This document shows, one piece after another, positions 1-8,224 of a stretch of 64,000 nt of DNA. Each line of letters opens with the position of its first letter. Position 1 is the first letter of the stretch. Location of the stretch: assembly GCF_032335695.1 (NCBI RefSeq), contig NZ_JACTOJ010000007.1, positions 62,001 to 126,000 of the forward strand, read 5' to 3'. This DNA comes from JACTOJ01 sp032335695. GTDB lineage: Bacteria; Bacillota; Clostridia; Clostridiales; Clostridiaceae. The translations under genes were made by a program, and so were the position numbers. The notes beneath the pieces were generated by a model. That model had not been told where the DNA came from and made no database searches. It saw only the letters and a list, made by a program, of their open reading frames with translations.

Positions 1-295
1 ATTTAGCATTCTGTTTATCCTGCCAATGTTGAATATACTTTACCTTTCTTACCTCATATTCATATGCCCAAGTTCCATATTTAGTGCTTAAGTCATAATA
101 CTTAGCTATATTTTCCAAGTCGTTATTCAAAATAGCTTTGTTTCTAGCCATAAACATATCGTTTATCACTTTAGCAATTTCATTCTTACTTTTTTCTTCA
201 CCCACAGCTATAACTTGTAAAAAATTGTTCACTAATATTATTGCTAATACAGATATACATACTTTTTTAATCATATTTTTTATATTTTTATGCAT
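1..295 (-). CDS. Secreted protein, N-terminal part of a probable amidase-domain protein (cut by window edge)
   Basis: About 98 N-terminal residues are visible, starting at the ATG at 295-293 and reading off the left edge. Residues 8-31 form a hydrophobic signal-peptide-like segment after a Lys-rich start. The rest contains the pattern NKAILNNDLENIAKYYDLS followed by KYGTWAYEYE and KVKYIQHW. This resembles the conserved N-terminal helical region that precedes the putative amidase domain in secreted clostridial amidase-like proteins. The catalytic part lies outside the window, so the enzyme class is inferred from the N-terminal pattern alone. Confidence 0.5.
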   Translation of the reverse strand, partial: MHKNIKNMIKKVCISVLAIILVNNFLQVIAVGEEKSKNEIAKVINDMFMARNKAILNNDLENIAKYYDLSTKYGTWAYEYEVRKVKYIQHWQDKQNAK

Positions 296-316
296 ACCAA
301 AAACCCCTTTTTATTA

Positions 317-380
317 GGTTATGTTTTAAATCAATATTATTTTTACACTGATTTAAAATATTCCTTTTATTAAAATAGCT
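317..380. repeat. Copy of the dispersed palindromic repeat, left-arm type
   Basis: The segment is a diverged copy of the arm seen at 9740-9799 and 18994-19059: a GTTTTAAATCA motif, then TTTTTACACTGATTTAAAA, then a TTCCTT tail. The two TTTAAATCA-type halves can pair as a hairpin. It lies upstream of the partial gene that begins at 295. Confidence 0.6.
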
Positions 381-464
381 TAGACTAATTTTAGTGTTTC
401 CTAAAATCAAATAAAACTATGCTGTGAATATTATCCAATAGATTTTATATAAAATTTTATAATT

Positions 465-508
465 AAAAGCCCTAAATCCACCTTTAGAAGAGGATTTAGA
501 GCCTTTTT
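465..508. terminator. Bidirectional intrinsic terminator
   Basis: An 8-bp stem, CTAAATCC at 472-479 with GGATTTAG at 492-499, is followed on the + strand by TTTTT and preceded by AAAA, so it can act both ways. It sits downstream of the minus-strand peptidase that ends at 559. Confidence 0.7.
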
Positions 509-558
509 AATAAAGCTTTATAGCCAATTAACTTTTAGCTTTTATATTTTAAATTATT

Positions 559-1458
559 TCAAATATTTTCATCTATAATTTTAATATAGCTATCTATTTT
601 TTCATTATGGGGTACACCTTCATACCATACCGACCTATTAAAATTTTTATCGCCAAAATATTTGGCTTTCAAAATTATCTCTGGCCTATATTCAAAGTGC
701 AATATATCAAAGTGAGACCATTTTCCTCCCCAAACAAAATTATTACTTTCAAATATACTTACTAATTGAGGAGAATATTCTTTAATTCTAGCACTGCCTT
801 GCTCTATGGAAGCCCATTTCCAATAATCTCTTCTATCTCTTGCTAAGTCGATAGCTATTCCAAAGGCATGAGGACTCAGCTGCCCAGTACCGGATATAAC
901 TCTATAGTTGTAGGTGCCGCTGCTAGGTGCCATGCATCCCCAGATTTTAGGATCACTCTTTGCAGCAGCACTAGCTTCTTCTACAGCTTTTTTAAGAGAG
1001 GCGGCAGCATTATTTCTTTTATTAAATTGGAAACTTCCAAATCCTAAATTAACATTAGTTAGATTTTTAGAGGAAGCACTTTTACTTGCTCCATATACCT
1101 CTGAAAGCAAAGAATAAACTCTTATTCTCCCTGGGTCAAAATTCTTATCCATAACTTTTGAAATAGTCTGAAGAGGGTATACCTGCTCCATCATATCCTG
1201 TATATCTGGAGAGTAAAATTTTGAATCAAAGTTTTTCTCTTTCTTATCATCATATAGGATTTTACGATTAGACTTAGTGACTAGATATAATCTATCCCCT
1301 GAGCCTTTTTCAACTCCAGCAATATCCTCAGGATAGCCCATCATGATACATAAAATGTCTCGCTTAGCTGTAATATTATATTCCTCTGCTTCACCTGCTC
1401 TAGCATTATATCCAATGCAAAACAGAAAGATACACAAAACACAAGTAAACCTTTTCAC
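559..1458 (-). CDS. Secreted M15-family metallopeptidase (D-Ala-D-Ala carboxypeptidase / L-Ala-D-Glu endopeptidase-like)
   Basis: This 299-residue protein has an N-terminal signal peptide (residues 1-21, ending near ARA) and should act outside the membrane on peptidoglycan stem peptides. The C-terminal third carries the M15 zinc site. The first His and Asp lie in SPHAFGIAIDLA and the last His in HFDILHFEYRPE. A Tyr/Trp-rich stretch between them matches the VanY-like M15 subgroup. The start read here is GTG at 1458; no clean ribosome binding site is visible, so the start is uncertain, although it preserves the signal peptide. The gene looks monocistronic and is followed by the terminator at 465-508. 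Whether it is an endopeptidase or a carboxypeptidase cannot be decided from sequence. Confidence 0.8.
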   Translation of the reverse strand: MKRFTCVLCIFLFCIGYNARAGEAEEYNITAKRDILCIMMGYPEDIAGVEKGSGDRLYLVTKSNRKILYDDKKEKNFDSKFYSPDIQDMMEQVYPLQTISKVMDKNFDPGRIRVYSLLSEVYGASKSASSKNLTNVNLGFGSFQFNKRNNAAASLKKAVEEASAAAKSDPKIWGCMAPSSGTYNYRVISGTGQLSPHAFGIAIDLARDRRDYWKWASIEQGSARIKEYSPQLVSIFESNNFVWGGKWSHFDILHFEYRPEIILKAKYFGDKNFNRSVWYEGVPHNEKIDSYIKIIDENI

Positions 1459-1532
1459 CTCATATCACCACACTCTTATTATATTTGATATTCATATGGT
1501 TTCCTTCAGTGAAGAATATATTCATCTGCCTT

Positions 1533-2432
1533 CTAATCGTTAATAGTAGTTATCTTCAGTTGATACGATCCATCTGGATTTTTGATATCATTTATCCACA
1601 TATTGTAGTATGAACTTCCAAACATTATTCCTTTAGAATTTGCAAACATAAATTTAGCGAAAGTTTTATTTATGGCATCCTTATACTCATTACTGAAAAT
1701 ATCATTGTATCTTCTCATAAATTCTGTTTTGTTATTTATAGTAATCCTTTCCTGATGATTATATATTACTATAGGATAGCAAATATTATCGGCTAAGTGA
1801 TTCGCATCAGAGGAATTTATATATGCTTTAATGTTGCTAACAAAGCTCTCCACTTCACTATCTGATTTATTCTTAGTGGCAGCAGAATACCTGCTCTGCT
1901 CATTTCCATATACTATATCCTTTAATTCAAGATAAAATGGATAAGTATTTTTTCCAGAACTATCTTTCCAATTGCCTTGGATTTTATCATTATTGTCCAA
2001 AATCCCCTCAAAGGTTCCAGTTTTGCGTCCGCTTTTATCATATTCAGTAAGAGTAATCGCTCTCCAATCAGTTTTACCCGTAACACTTATTTCTTCTCCA
2101 TATCTATCGTAGAAATAAGTCCCTGTAACTTTACCATCTTTAGCATAAATGCTCATATGAATATTTATTTGCTTATCTATTGTTCCTTCATAATCATAGT
2201 AAGCCTGCTCTAGCAAATTGCTTGAAGTTGATTTATTGCTTTCATTACTGCTTTCTGAAACTTCTGTATTATCGTTAGTCAATTTATAACTTTCCGTTTT
2301 TTGAGAAACAGGAGCTTTTATAAGACTTTCCATACTAGCATTTGTAGTGAACTTACTAATATTATTTGAGATTGCAATCACAGCAATTATAATACTTATA
2401 ATTAATATAAAAGTTCTTATCTTCACACGCAT
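1533..2432 (-). CDS. Membrane-anchored or secreted protein of unknown function
   Basis: The 299-residue protein starts at the ATG at 2432, which has AAAGGAGC about eight bases upstream; a longer open frame to 2477 lacks such a site. Residues 3-23 are a single hydrophobic anchor or signal segment (IRTFILIISIIIAVIAIS). A Ser/Asn-rich linker follows at about residues 45-75. The middle region (about 78-175) has a beta-rich pattern with GKVTGTYFYDRYGEEI and KIQGNWKDSSGK. The C-terminal 110 residues look like a SnoaL/NTF2-type fold, but I only suspect this from the helix and Trp/Tyr pattern. No catalytic motif is recognised. It follows in the same direction as the M15 peptidase gene, 74 bases upstream of it. 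Confidence 0.6.
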   Translation of the reverse strand: MRVKIRTFILIISIIIAVIAISNNISKFTTNASMESLIKAPVSQKTESYKLTNDNTEVSESSNESNKSTSSNLLEQAYYDYEGTIDKQINIHMSIYAKDGKVTGTYFYDRYGEEISVTGKTDWRAITLTEYDKSGRKTGTFEGILDNNDKIQGNWKDSSGKNTYPFYLELKDIVYGNEQSRYSAATKNKSDSEVESFVSNIKAYINSSDANHLADNICYPIVIYNHQERITINNKTEFMRRYNDIFSNEYKDAINKTFAKFMFANSKGIMFGSSYYNMWINDIKNPDGSYQLKITTIND

Positions 2433-2587
2433 ATCTATGCTCCTTTGTATTGTTTGAATATATAATAATACGTTCAAAAAATAAAAATAGTAGCTAAACT
2501 AAAAAATAAACTACTATAGTTTCACTAACTATTAGTAGTTTAAACCCCTATACCGAAATTATCAATATTTGTTTAAAACACAGTAAA

Positions 2588-3214
2588 TTAAAAACTTTCA
2601 AAGGTCACAAATTCCCCTACTGGTTTTCTGTATCCTCTCATTCTCCTCTTTTTCACATCTTCTTTTCCCATTGTTATAAGCATAACCGGCTCTAGGCTAT
2701 CTGGTATATTGAATAATTCTTTTACACGATCTCCATCGAATCCTATCATAGGACATGTATCCCACCCAAAATCTTTTGCAATAAGCATGAACATCATAGC
2801 TGACAAAGATGCATTTCTTATAGCCTCATCTCTCTTAAAGATATATCCTCTGCCATCATACATAGAATTAATGTCATTAATCATTTTGTCATAATCAAAT
2901 TTAGTTATCATTCCAAGCTGAAGCATACCTGAATACAATTTATCTGCATCCTTATAGGCATTTTTGTCACCAAGAACAACTATGGCTGCTGAAGCCGTAT
3001 GTACTTTATATTGATTGAAAGCTGCTTCTCTCAATTTTTCTTTCTTTTCTTCATCCGTCACCACTAAATATCTGGCATGCTGTATATTAAAACAGGATGG
3101 AGCTAATTTCAGTAATTCAAATATATTTATAAAATCTTCCTTTGGTATTTTTATGCCTTCCACAAAGTTATTAGCTGATCTTCTATCTTCTATTACTTTT
3201 TTTAATTCAGACAT
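2588..3214 (-). CDS. Nitroreductase-family flavoprotein
   Basis: The 208-residue protein has the nitroreductase (FMN, NAD(P)H-dependent) layout. An N-terminal RRSANNF motif sits where this family binds the FMN phosphate. It is followed by LLKLAPSCFN and a C-terminal DTCPMIGFD segment near the flavin. The family reduces nitro compounds, quinones or similar electrophiles in the cytoplasm. The start at ATG 3214 follows GGAGG by nine bases. It is divergent from the HxlR-type regulator at 3444, an arrangement common for electrophile-responsive reductases. The substrate cannot be predicted. Confidence 0.85.
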   Translation of the reverse strand: MSELKKVIEDRRSANNFVEGIKIPKEDFINIFELLKLAPSCFNIQHARYLVVTDEEKKEKLREAAFNQYKVHTASAAIVVLGDKNAYKDADKLYSGMLQLGMITKFDYDKMINDINSMYDGRGYIFKRDEAIRNASLSAMMFMLIAKDFGWDTCPMIGFDGDRVKELFNIPDSLEPVMLITMGKEDVKKRRMRGYRKPVGEFVTFESF

Positions 3215-3383
3215 CACATGTTACCTCCACTAGATATAGGTATAACAACCTACTTTTTAAACATAGTTTAATTATAATATATAATTTCTCTTTAATTTTT
3301 ATATATAGTGCTATATAATACTTCTTGCATGCTTAATCACAAGCTAATTTTTGGGTAATTAAGCTATTTTATGTTACTATAAT

Positions 3384-3424
3384 ATAATAACCCACTTACT
3401 TTTGTCAAGTAAATGTGTTATTAT
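3384..3424. promoter_or_regulatory. Probable HxlR operator in the nitroreductase/regulator gap
   Basis: An inverted repeat TTACTT-N5-AAGTAA at 3396-3412 is nested in a longer imperfect palindrome (ATAATAAC at 3384-3391, GTTATTAT at 3417-3424). HxlR-family dimers bind such sites. It lies just upstream of the regulator's ribosome binding site, so autoregulation is likely. Confidence 0.5.
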
Positions 3425-3443
3425 AGAAACAGGAGGTGAGTAT

Positions 3444-3752
3444 ATGGACAAATTTCATTTGTGTCCCAAATTTGAATCCGCCTTTCAACTGCTAGGTAAA
3501 CGCTGGACTGGTCTAATAATTCGTTCTCTGCTTACTGGTCCAAAACGTTTTTCAGATATTCAAGAAATAATACCTAATTTAAGTGCAAGAATGTTAACTG
3601 AGAGATTTAAAGAGCTTGAAGATCAAGGTATAATACTTCGTAAGGTTTATCCTGAAATGCCTGTTAGAATAGAATATACTCTTACTGATAAAGGTAGAGA
3701 CTTAGAAGCTTGTATGGACGAAATTCAAAAATGGGCAGAAAAATGGTCCTAA
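3444..3752 (+). CDS. HxlR-family winged-helix transcriptional regulator
   Basis: The 102-residue protein is almost entirely one HxlR winged-helix domain. It has CPKFESAFQLLGKRWTGLII near the N-terminus, the recognition region FSDIQEIIPNLSARMLTERF and the wing residues YTLTDKGRDLE. Cys10 is placed where redox-sensing members of the family (YodB type) carry their reactive cysteine, which suggests but does not prove thiol-based sensing. The start at 3444 has AGGAGGTG upstream; an in-frame start at 3402 lacks one. It is divergent from the nitroreductase gene, which it probably controls. Confidence 0.85.
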   Translation: MDKFHLCPKFESAFQLLGKRWTGLIIRSLLTGPKRFSDIQEIIPNLSARMLTERFKELEDQGIILRKVYPEMPVRIEYTLTDKGRDLEACMDEIQKWAEKWS

Positions 3753-3763
3753 TTATTGTATGG

Positions 3764-3803
3764 AAAAAGGCAGTAACCACTTGTGAGTTACTGCCTTTTT
3801 TCG
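3764..3803. terminator. Strong intrinsic terminator
   Basis: GGCAGTAAC at 3769-3777 pairs with GTTACTGCC at 3786-3794, flanked by AAAAA before and TTTTTT after. It ends the HxlR transcript. Confidence 0.9.
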
Positions 3804-3875
3804 ATATTATAATAGTAAAGTTTAATTAAATTTTTTCGATAAGTTAATTAAATTATATTTTTGGGGGAATTATTT

Positions 3876-4337
3876 ATGATTAGTTTTACTTCAGATGGCG
3901 CCTTAAACATTGATCTATTTGAAATTAAAGATGTTATCAATATTGATACCCTGCAAAATTTTCAGGACAACTTTGCAAAAGGAATAGACATAGCCAGCGT
4001 AACTGTGGATATTAGTGGTAATCCTGTAACAGCACCTAGTTCATATACAAAATTTTGTGATGCTTTTATTCACTCTAGCAAAACAGGAGATGACAGATGT
4101 GCAAAATCTCACAGAGATGGAGGTGAACAGGCTACTAAACTAGGAAAGCCTTATATATACACTTGTCATGCTGGATTAATAGACTTTGCTGTTCCAATTA
4201 TTGTGGAAGGAAAATCCATAGGTACTATTTTAGGTGGACAAATTCTCTATTCCAAACCAGACACATTAACACTAAAAAACACTGCCGAAGAAATAGGTGT
4301 AGATGGTGATGGATTAGTTGCTCAGCTGATGAAGTGA
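3876..4337 (+). pseudogene. PocR sensory domain, N-terminal half of a frameshifted chemoreceptor-like protein
   Basis: The 153-residue frame starts at ATG 3876 behind GGGGGAA. Residues about 20-145 form a PocR ligand-binding domain, with the Cys-containing FCDAFIHSSKTGDDRCAKS and the motif PYIYTCHAGLIDFAVPI, where Cys and His are typical of the domain. In relatives this domain runs straight into a methyl-accepting signalling domain. Here the frame stops at TGA 4335-4337, while the next frame carries exactly the expected continuation. Insertion of one base near 4325 would join the two parts. I interpret the pair as one gene broken by a single-base deletion or a sequence error. Real translation as two polypeptides cannot be excluded. 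Confidence 0.65.
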
Positions 4338-4921
4338 AAATTACGAATGAAGCTCATGTAAGAGCTGCTGCAGAGGTCCTATTTATAGTTACAAATGCTC
4401 TTTCCAAAATAGGCTATGAAAGAATATTGTTATCAAAGGCTTCAAATAAATTAAATGATAGCTTCACTCAGATTTCTTCTGTTATGGAGGAATTAGCAGC
4501 TTCCTCCTGTGATGTTACAAATAATCAAAATACTTTAAATACCGAAATAGTAAATGTAAAAAATATATCTATTGAAATTAATCAAGTACTAAATTCTATA
4601 AAATCTATAGCTGATGCCACTAAAATGCTAGGACTAAATGCAGCCATAGAAGCAGCTAGAGCTGGTGAAGCCGGCAGAGGATTTGGCGTAGTTGCCACTG
4701 AAATAAGAAGTCTTTCTCAAAGCTCTAAAGATACTGCGAATAAAATTTCAGAGCTTACTTCCAAAATATCTGCTTCTGTAGATAAGACCTTAGATACAGC
4801 AAATTTAACTCTTGAAACTACAAAGCAGCAATCTGAAGCCATAGAAGAAACCACATCAAATTTGCTATCTGTAACAAAGCTTGCAGAAGATTTGTGGGAT
4901 ATGGCTAAATCTAAGATTTAA
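4334..4921 (+). pseudogene. Methyl-accepting signalling domain, C-terminal half of the frameshifted PocR chemoreceptor
   Basis: The 195-residue frame overlaps the PocR frame by four bases (GTGA) and could start at GTG 4334, but no ribosome binding site stands before it. It opens with helical sequence (AHVRAAAEVLFIVTNAL) that normally links PocR to the signalling part. The methyl-accepting core follows, with the conserved hairpin tip GLNAAIEAARAGEAGRGFGV. There is no membrane segment, so the intact protein would be a cytoplasmic chemoreceptor-type sensor. Either half alone would lack sensing or signalling. Confidence 0.65.
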
Positions 4922-4947
4922 AATTCTTTAATTAAAAGGAATAATTT

Positions 4948-4988
4948 AAGATAAGCAGTCATTAATTAATATGGTTGCCTATCTTTAT
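4948..4988. terminator. Possible weak terminator after the chemoreceptor
   Basis: An imperfect stem, AAGATA near 4948 with TATCTT near 4980-4985, plus the inner GCA/TGC pair, is followed by TATTTTTAT. The loop is long, so confidence is low. Confidence 0.35.
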
Positions 4989-5044
4989 TTTTATATAAAT
5001 ATCTGCTACTATTTAATTATAATTATTAAATTAGGAGGGATATG

Positions 5045-5923
5045 ATGGATGCAAAAATAACATCCCTGATTAAAATGCTTCAAGTTGGCGAAATAACTGA
5101 ATACTCCGTATATATCAGAATAGCCAAATACATAAAGGATAAAACTAATAGAGATACTTTGCTAAAAATAGCTGAGGAAGAAAAAAAACATTATAATATA
5201 TGGAAAAAATATACCAATGTTGATTTAAAGCCTTCTAAGCTGAAAGTGTTCTTCTTCACATTTTTAGCAAGAGTCTTTGGATATACTTTCTCGATTAAGC
5301 AGATGGAACGTTCTTTAAATAAAGTCCACTCCACCTATCAATCCGATAATGAAATTAATAAGTATGTCCCCGAAATAAAAACTATAGAGCAGGAAGAATT
5401 TGTCCATGAAAATAAACTAATAAATCTCATAGACGAAGAAAAACTCCATTATGTAGGCTCCATGGTGCTTGGTTTAAATGATGCCTTGGTTGAATTTACA
5501 GGGGCATTAGCTGGATACTCTTTCTCAATGCAAAACAATAAATTGATTTCCTTAGCTGGTTTAATAACTGGCATATCTGCTACCTTATCTATGGCAGCTT
5601 CTGAATTCTTGTCTTCCCGCTCTGACGGCGAAGAAGATTCAGCTAAATCTGCTGCTTATACAGGAGTAGCTTATCTTATTACTGTGGCACTATTGATTGC
5701 TCCCTACTTATTGCTGCCTTCAAACATGTATGGTGCCGCTTTAGTCATAATGCTGCTGGTAGCCTTAGTTATAATAGCTGCCTTCAATTACTATATTTCA
5801 GTGGCAAAAGACTTGTCTTTTAAAAAAAGGTTTATTGAAATGTCAGGTATAAGCTTAAGCGTTGCCGCTATATCCTTTATAATTGGTTTATTAGTAAAAA
5901 AATTCTTAGGTATAGAGGTTTAA
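5045..5923 (+). CDS. Ferritin-like domain fused to VIT1/CCC1-type metal transporter (MbfA-like)
   Basis: Residues 1-145 form a rubrerythrin/ferritin-like four-helix domain with repeated Glu and His residues (EITEYSVY, EEEKKHYNIW, EQEEFVHENKL), suited to a di-metal site. Residues about 150-292 form a VIT1-family membrane domain with five predicted helices, including the loop GLNDALVEFTGALAGYSFS and the acidic loop after MAASEFLSSRSDGEE. Fusions of this kind export or move iron or manganese across the membrane, using the soluble domain as a metal sensor. AGGAGG at 5033-5038 is best spaced for ATG 5045; ATG 5042 is the alternative. The gene stands alone with its own terminator. Confidence 0.85.
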   Translation: MDAKITSLIKMLQVGEITEYSVYIRIAKYIKDKTNRDTLLKIAEEEKKHYNIWKKYTNVDLKPSKLKVFFFTFLARVFGYTFSIKQMERSLNKVHSTYQSDNEINKYVPEIKTIEQEEFVHENKLINLIDEEKLHYVGSMVLGLNDALVEFTGALAGYSFSMQNNKLISLAGLITGISATLSMAASEFLSSRSDGEEDSAKSAAYTGVAYLITVALLIAPYLLLPSNMYGAALVIMLLVALVIIAAFNYYISVAKDLSFKKRFIEMSGISLSVAAISFIIGLLVKKFLGIEV

Positions 5924-5952
5924 TTTGACTATGCTTTAAAAGAGGACTGATG

Positions 5953-5980
5953 AAGGAAGGTTAACAGCCTTCCTTTTTAT
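5953..5980 (+). terminator. Intrinsic terminator
   Basis: GGAAGG and CCTTCC form a stem around a seven-base loop, followed by TTTTTAT. It ends the MbfA-like gene. Confidence 0.8.
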
Positions 5981-6059
5981 TTATAGAAACATTTTTCTAT
6001 TGTATACGTATAAATGATGGTGCTATACAATAATTGTAACTTATTAGGGGGATCACTAT

Positions 6060-7886
6060 ATGCTATTATCGTCCAAAATTAATAAAAATCTTTTTATTAA
6101 TTTACTTAATGGATTAAAAAACAGGTTCAAATACTTATTTAAAGATTTTATTGGAATATACATTTTTCTTGCTATTTGTATAAAAAACCAATTATTTTTA
6201 AGTATACTTAAAAGTCATGGAGCTTCCAGTATATATTCTGGCTTTGATTTAGGAAATCTTTTTTCGAATCATATTTTCACATATTTTATACTAATTTTTA
6301 TAAGCTTCGCTTTTTTATTTTATAATAGAGCTCATCTTTGGTTTTTGACAGCACTGAATTTGATATATTCTATAGTGCTCATAGGTGATTTATGGTATTA
6401 CAGAAGCTTTAATTCATTTTTGAGTTTACATCTTTTAAAAGAAACTCAAAACCTTAATCACCTTTCCGGCGGCGTAATGTCTATGTACAGACCAATAGAT
6501 CTTATCTTCATTGTAGATGTTATTATACTTATAATAGTTTCTATTTTTTTAAATAAATACTATAAGAGTTTACCAAAGCTTAGAGGGATTTTTTTAGTTA
6601 TGTTCTTTTTGCCTTTGCTGCTTCTTTTAAAAAGCGGTATTTCCTTTAAGACTCAGTGGATTGCATATGCTACAATGAGAGATTTATCGCCCATAGGCTA
6701 TCACGTATACGATACTTATAATTTCATAGATGATTATAGGCCATATCACCTCAGCAATGGTGAAAAAAAACAAATACAAAATTGGTATGCTAATAAAGAT
6801 GAACATCTTCCTGACAACCAGTACAAAGGCATTTTTAAAGGAAAAAATTTGGTTATAATACAGGTGGAATCCTTAGAAAATTTTGTTCTAAACAACCAGT
6901 ACGAAAATCAGGAAATAACTCCAAACTTAAATAAATTGCTAAAGAATAGCTTGTACTTTCCTAATTATTATGAGCAGGTCTATAATGGTACAAGCTCCGA
7001 TGCTGACCTTATGACTAACGCCTCCGTATATCCAGTAAGAAGCGGAAGTACATTTTTCAGATTTCCTAACAACAGCTACAACACTCTTCCTAAAATATTG
7101 AATCAAGCAGGATATACCTCCAAAGCTTTTCACTCCGATTATGGTTATTATTGGAATGTACATAATGCATTGATTAACTTTGGCTTTGATAAATTTATGG
7201 ATTTAGACAGTTTCCCAGTAAAAAAGACCTTTTGGATGGGATTAACAGATGAATGTTTTTTAAGTCAGACTGCTGATGAACTAAAAAATACTAAAGCACC
7301 TTTTTATGGATTCGCTGTAACAGTAACTTCTCATATGCCTTTTAAAATGCCCGATAGCTTCAAAAATCTTAAGTTAGATAAAAGCTTCGATGACACTTAT
7401 ATGGGAGGATATTTTCAAAGTGTAAACTATACGGACAAACAGATTGGAATGTTTTTAAATAAACTGGATGCTTCCGGGTTATTAGATAATACCGTGGTTG
7501 TGATATACGGAGATCATACCTCTGTTCATAAATATTATAGTGACGAAGTTGCTAAAATAAAGCCTCAGGAGAAATGGTGGGATAATGGCAAAAGAATCCC
7601 TCTCATAATATACAGTAAAGGTATGAAACCAGAAGAATTTAAAATTAACGGCGGACAAATAGATTTGCTTCCAACTTTAGCTTATGCCTTTGGTATACCA
7701 GAGGATAAATACAAAAATACTGCTCTTGGGAGAAATTTATTAAATACAAAAAAAAGTTTTGCTTTACTTGCAGATGGAGAAATAATCGGAAAAGATTCGC
7801 TTAGTCAAAATGATATTAACCACATAAATGATTCCTTCGATATTTCTGACAAATTAGTTAGAACCAATTATTTTAAAAACAAATAA
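6060..7886 (+). CDS. LTA synthase family protein (membrane sulfatase-fold phosphoglycerol transferase)
   Basis: The 608-residue protein has five N-terminal membrane helices (about residues 27-210) and then an extracellular alkaline-phosphatase/sulfatase-fold domain (about 262-580). Visible family motifs are NLVIIQVESLENFV (first metal ligand Glu), YNGTSSDADLM (nucleophile region), SHMPF and VVVIYGDHTS (Asp/His metal ligands). LtaS-type enzymes polymerise glycerol phosphate from phosphatidylglycerol. In Staphylococcus LtaS the nucleophile is a Thr in a GKTSD context; here the aligned position appears to be Ser within GTSSD. A primase or another phosphoglycerol transferase role is possible. The start ATG 6060 follows AGGGGG. 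No LTA glycolipid anchor genes are adjacent. Confidence 0.8.
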   Translation: MLLSSKINKNLFINLLNGLKNRFKYLFKDFIGIYIFLAICIKNQLFLSILKSHGASSIYSGFDLGNLFSNHIFTYFILIFISFAFLFYNRAHLWFLTALNLIYSIVLIGDLWYYRSFNSFLSLHLLKETQNLNHLSGGVMSMYRPIDLIFIVDVIILIIVSIFLNKYYKSLPKLRGIFLVMFFLPLLLLLKSGISFKTQWIAYATMRDLSPIGYHVYDTYNFIDDYRPYHLSNGEKKQIQNWYANKDEHLPDNQYKGIFKGKNLVIIQVESLENFVLNNQYENQEITPNLNKLLKNSLYFPNYYEQVYNGTSSDADLMTNASVYPVRSGSTFFRFPNNSYNTLPKILNQAGYTSKAFHSDYGYYWNVHNALINFGFDKFMDLDSFPVKKTFWMGLTDECFLSQTADELKNTKAPFYGFAVTVTSHMPFKMPDSFKNLKLDKSFDDTYMGGYFQSVNYTDKQIGMFLNKLDASGLLDNTVVVIYGDHTSVHKYYSDEVAKIKPQEKWWDNGKRIPLIIYSKGMKPEEFKINGGQIDLLPTLAYAFGIPEDKYKNTALGRNLLNTKKSFALLADGEIIGKDSLSQNDINHINDSFDISDKLVRTNYFKNK

Positions 7887-7935
7887 GCGCAGACTGCCTA
7901 CTAAATAAACTCAGTCTATTAAAAAATTTATGAAG

Positions 7936-7969
7936 CTCCTATCTTTAAATTTTAAGGTAGGAGTTTTCT
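7936..7969. terminator. Intrinsic terminator
   Basis: CTCCTATCTT at 7936-7945 pairs with AAGGTAGGAG at 7954-7963, followed by TTTTC. It lies 50 bases after the LTA-synthase-like gene. Confidence 0.85.
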
Positions 7970-8224
7970 TGTTTTCATTACCGCCTTAAATTTTGTAAAA
8001 GTAATGGTTTTTTTTTATTATTTTTGCAATATTTCCTGCATTTTTATTGAGTATTAGTATAAAATAACAACTCTGTTTTGAATTTATTGTATTCATTTTT
8101 ACAGGATACTATAATAACAAATGAAATAATTGTTTCATTTGTTATTACTTTTTATTATATTTTGCATTTAAAATTTCATATTACAAATATTTTTAAATTT
8201 TGTTTACAAAGAAGGGATTAAGTA
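7970..8224. other. AT-rich leader of the aspartase gene with a palindrome
   Basis: The gap contains no gene. It holds a 13-bp perfect inverted repeat, ATAACAAATGAAA at 8114-8126 with TTTCATTTGTTAT at 8133-8145, loop TAATTG, followed by a T-rich stretch. This could be an operator or an attenuator of the downstream aspartase gene. I see no known riboswitch. Confidence 0.5.

Noticed and set aside
914..1117. A + strand frame opposite the M15 peptidase
   Set aside because: It is hydrophobic by chance from the complementary strand, with no ribosome binding site; the peptidase on the other strand has clear motifs.
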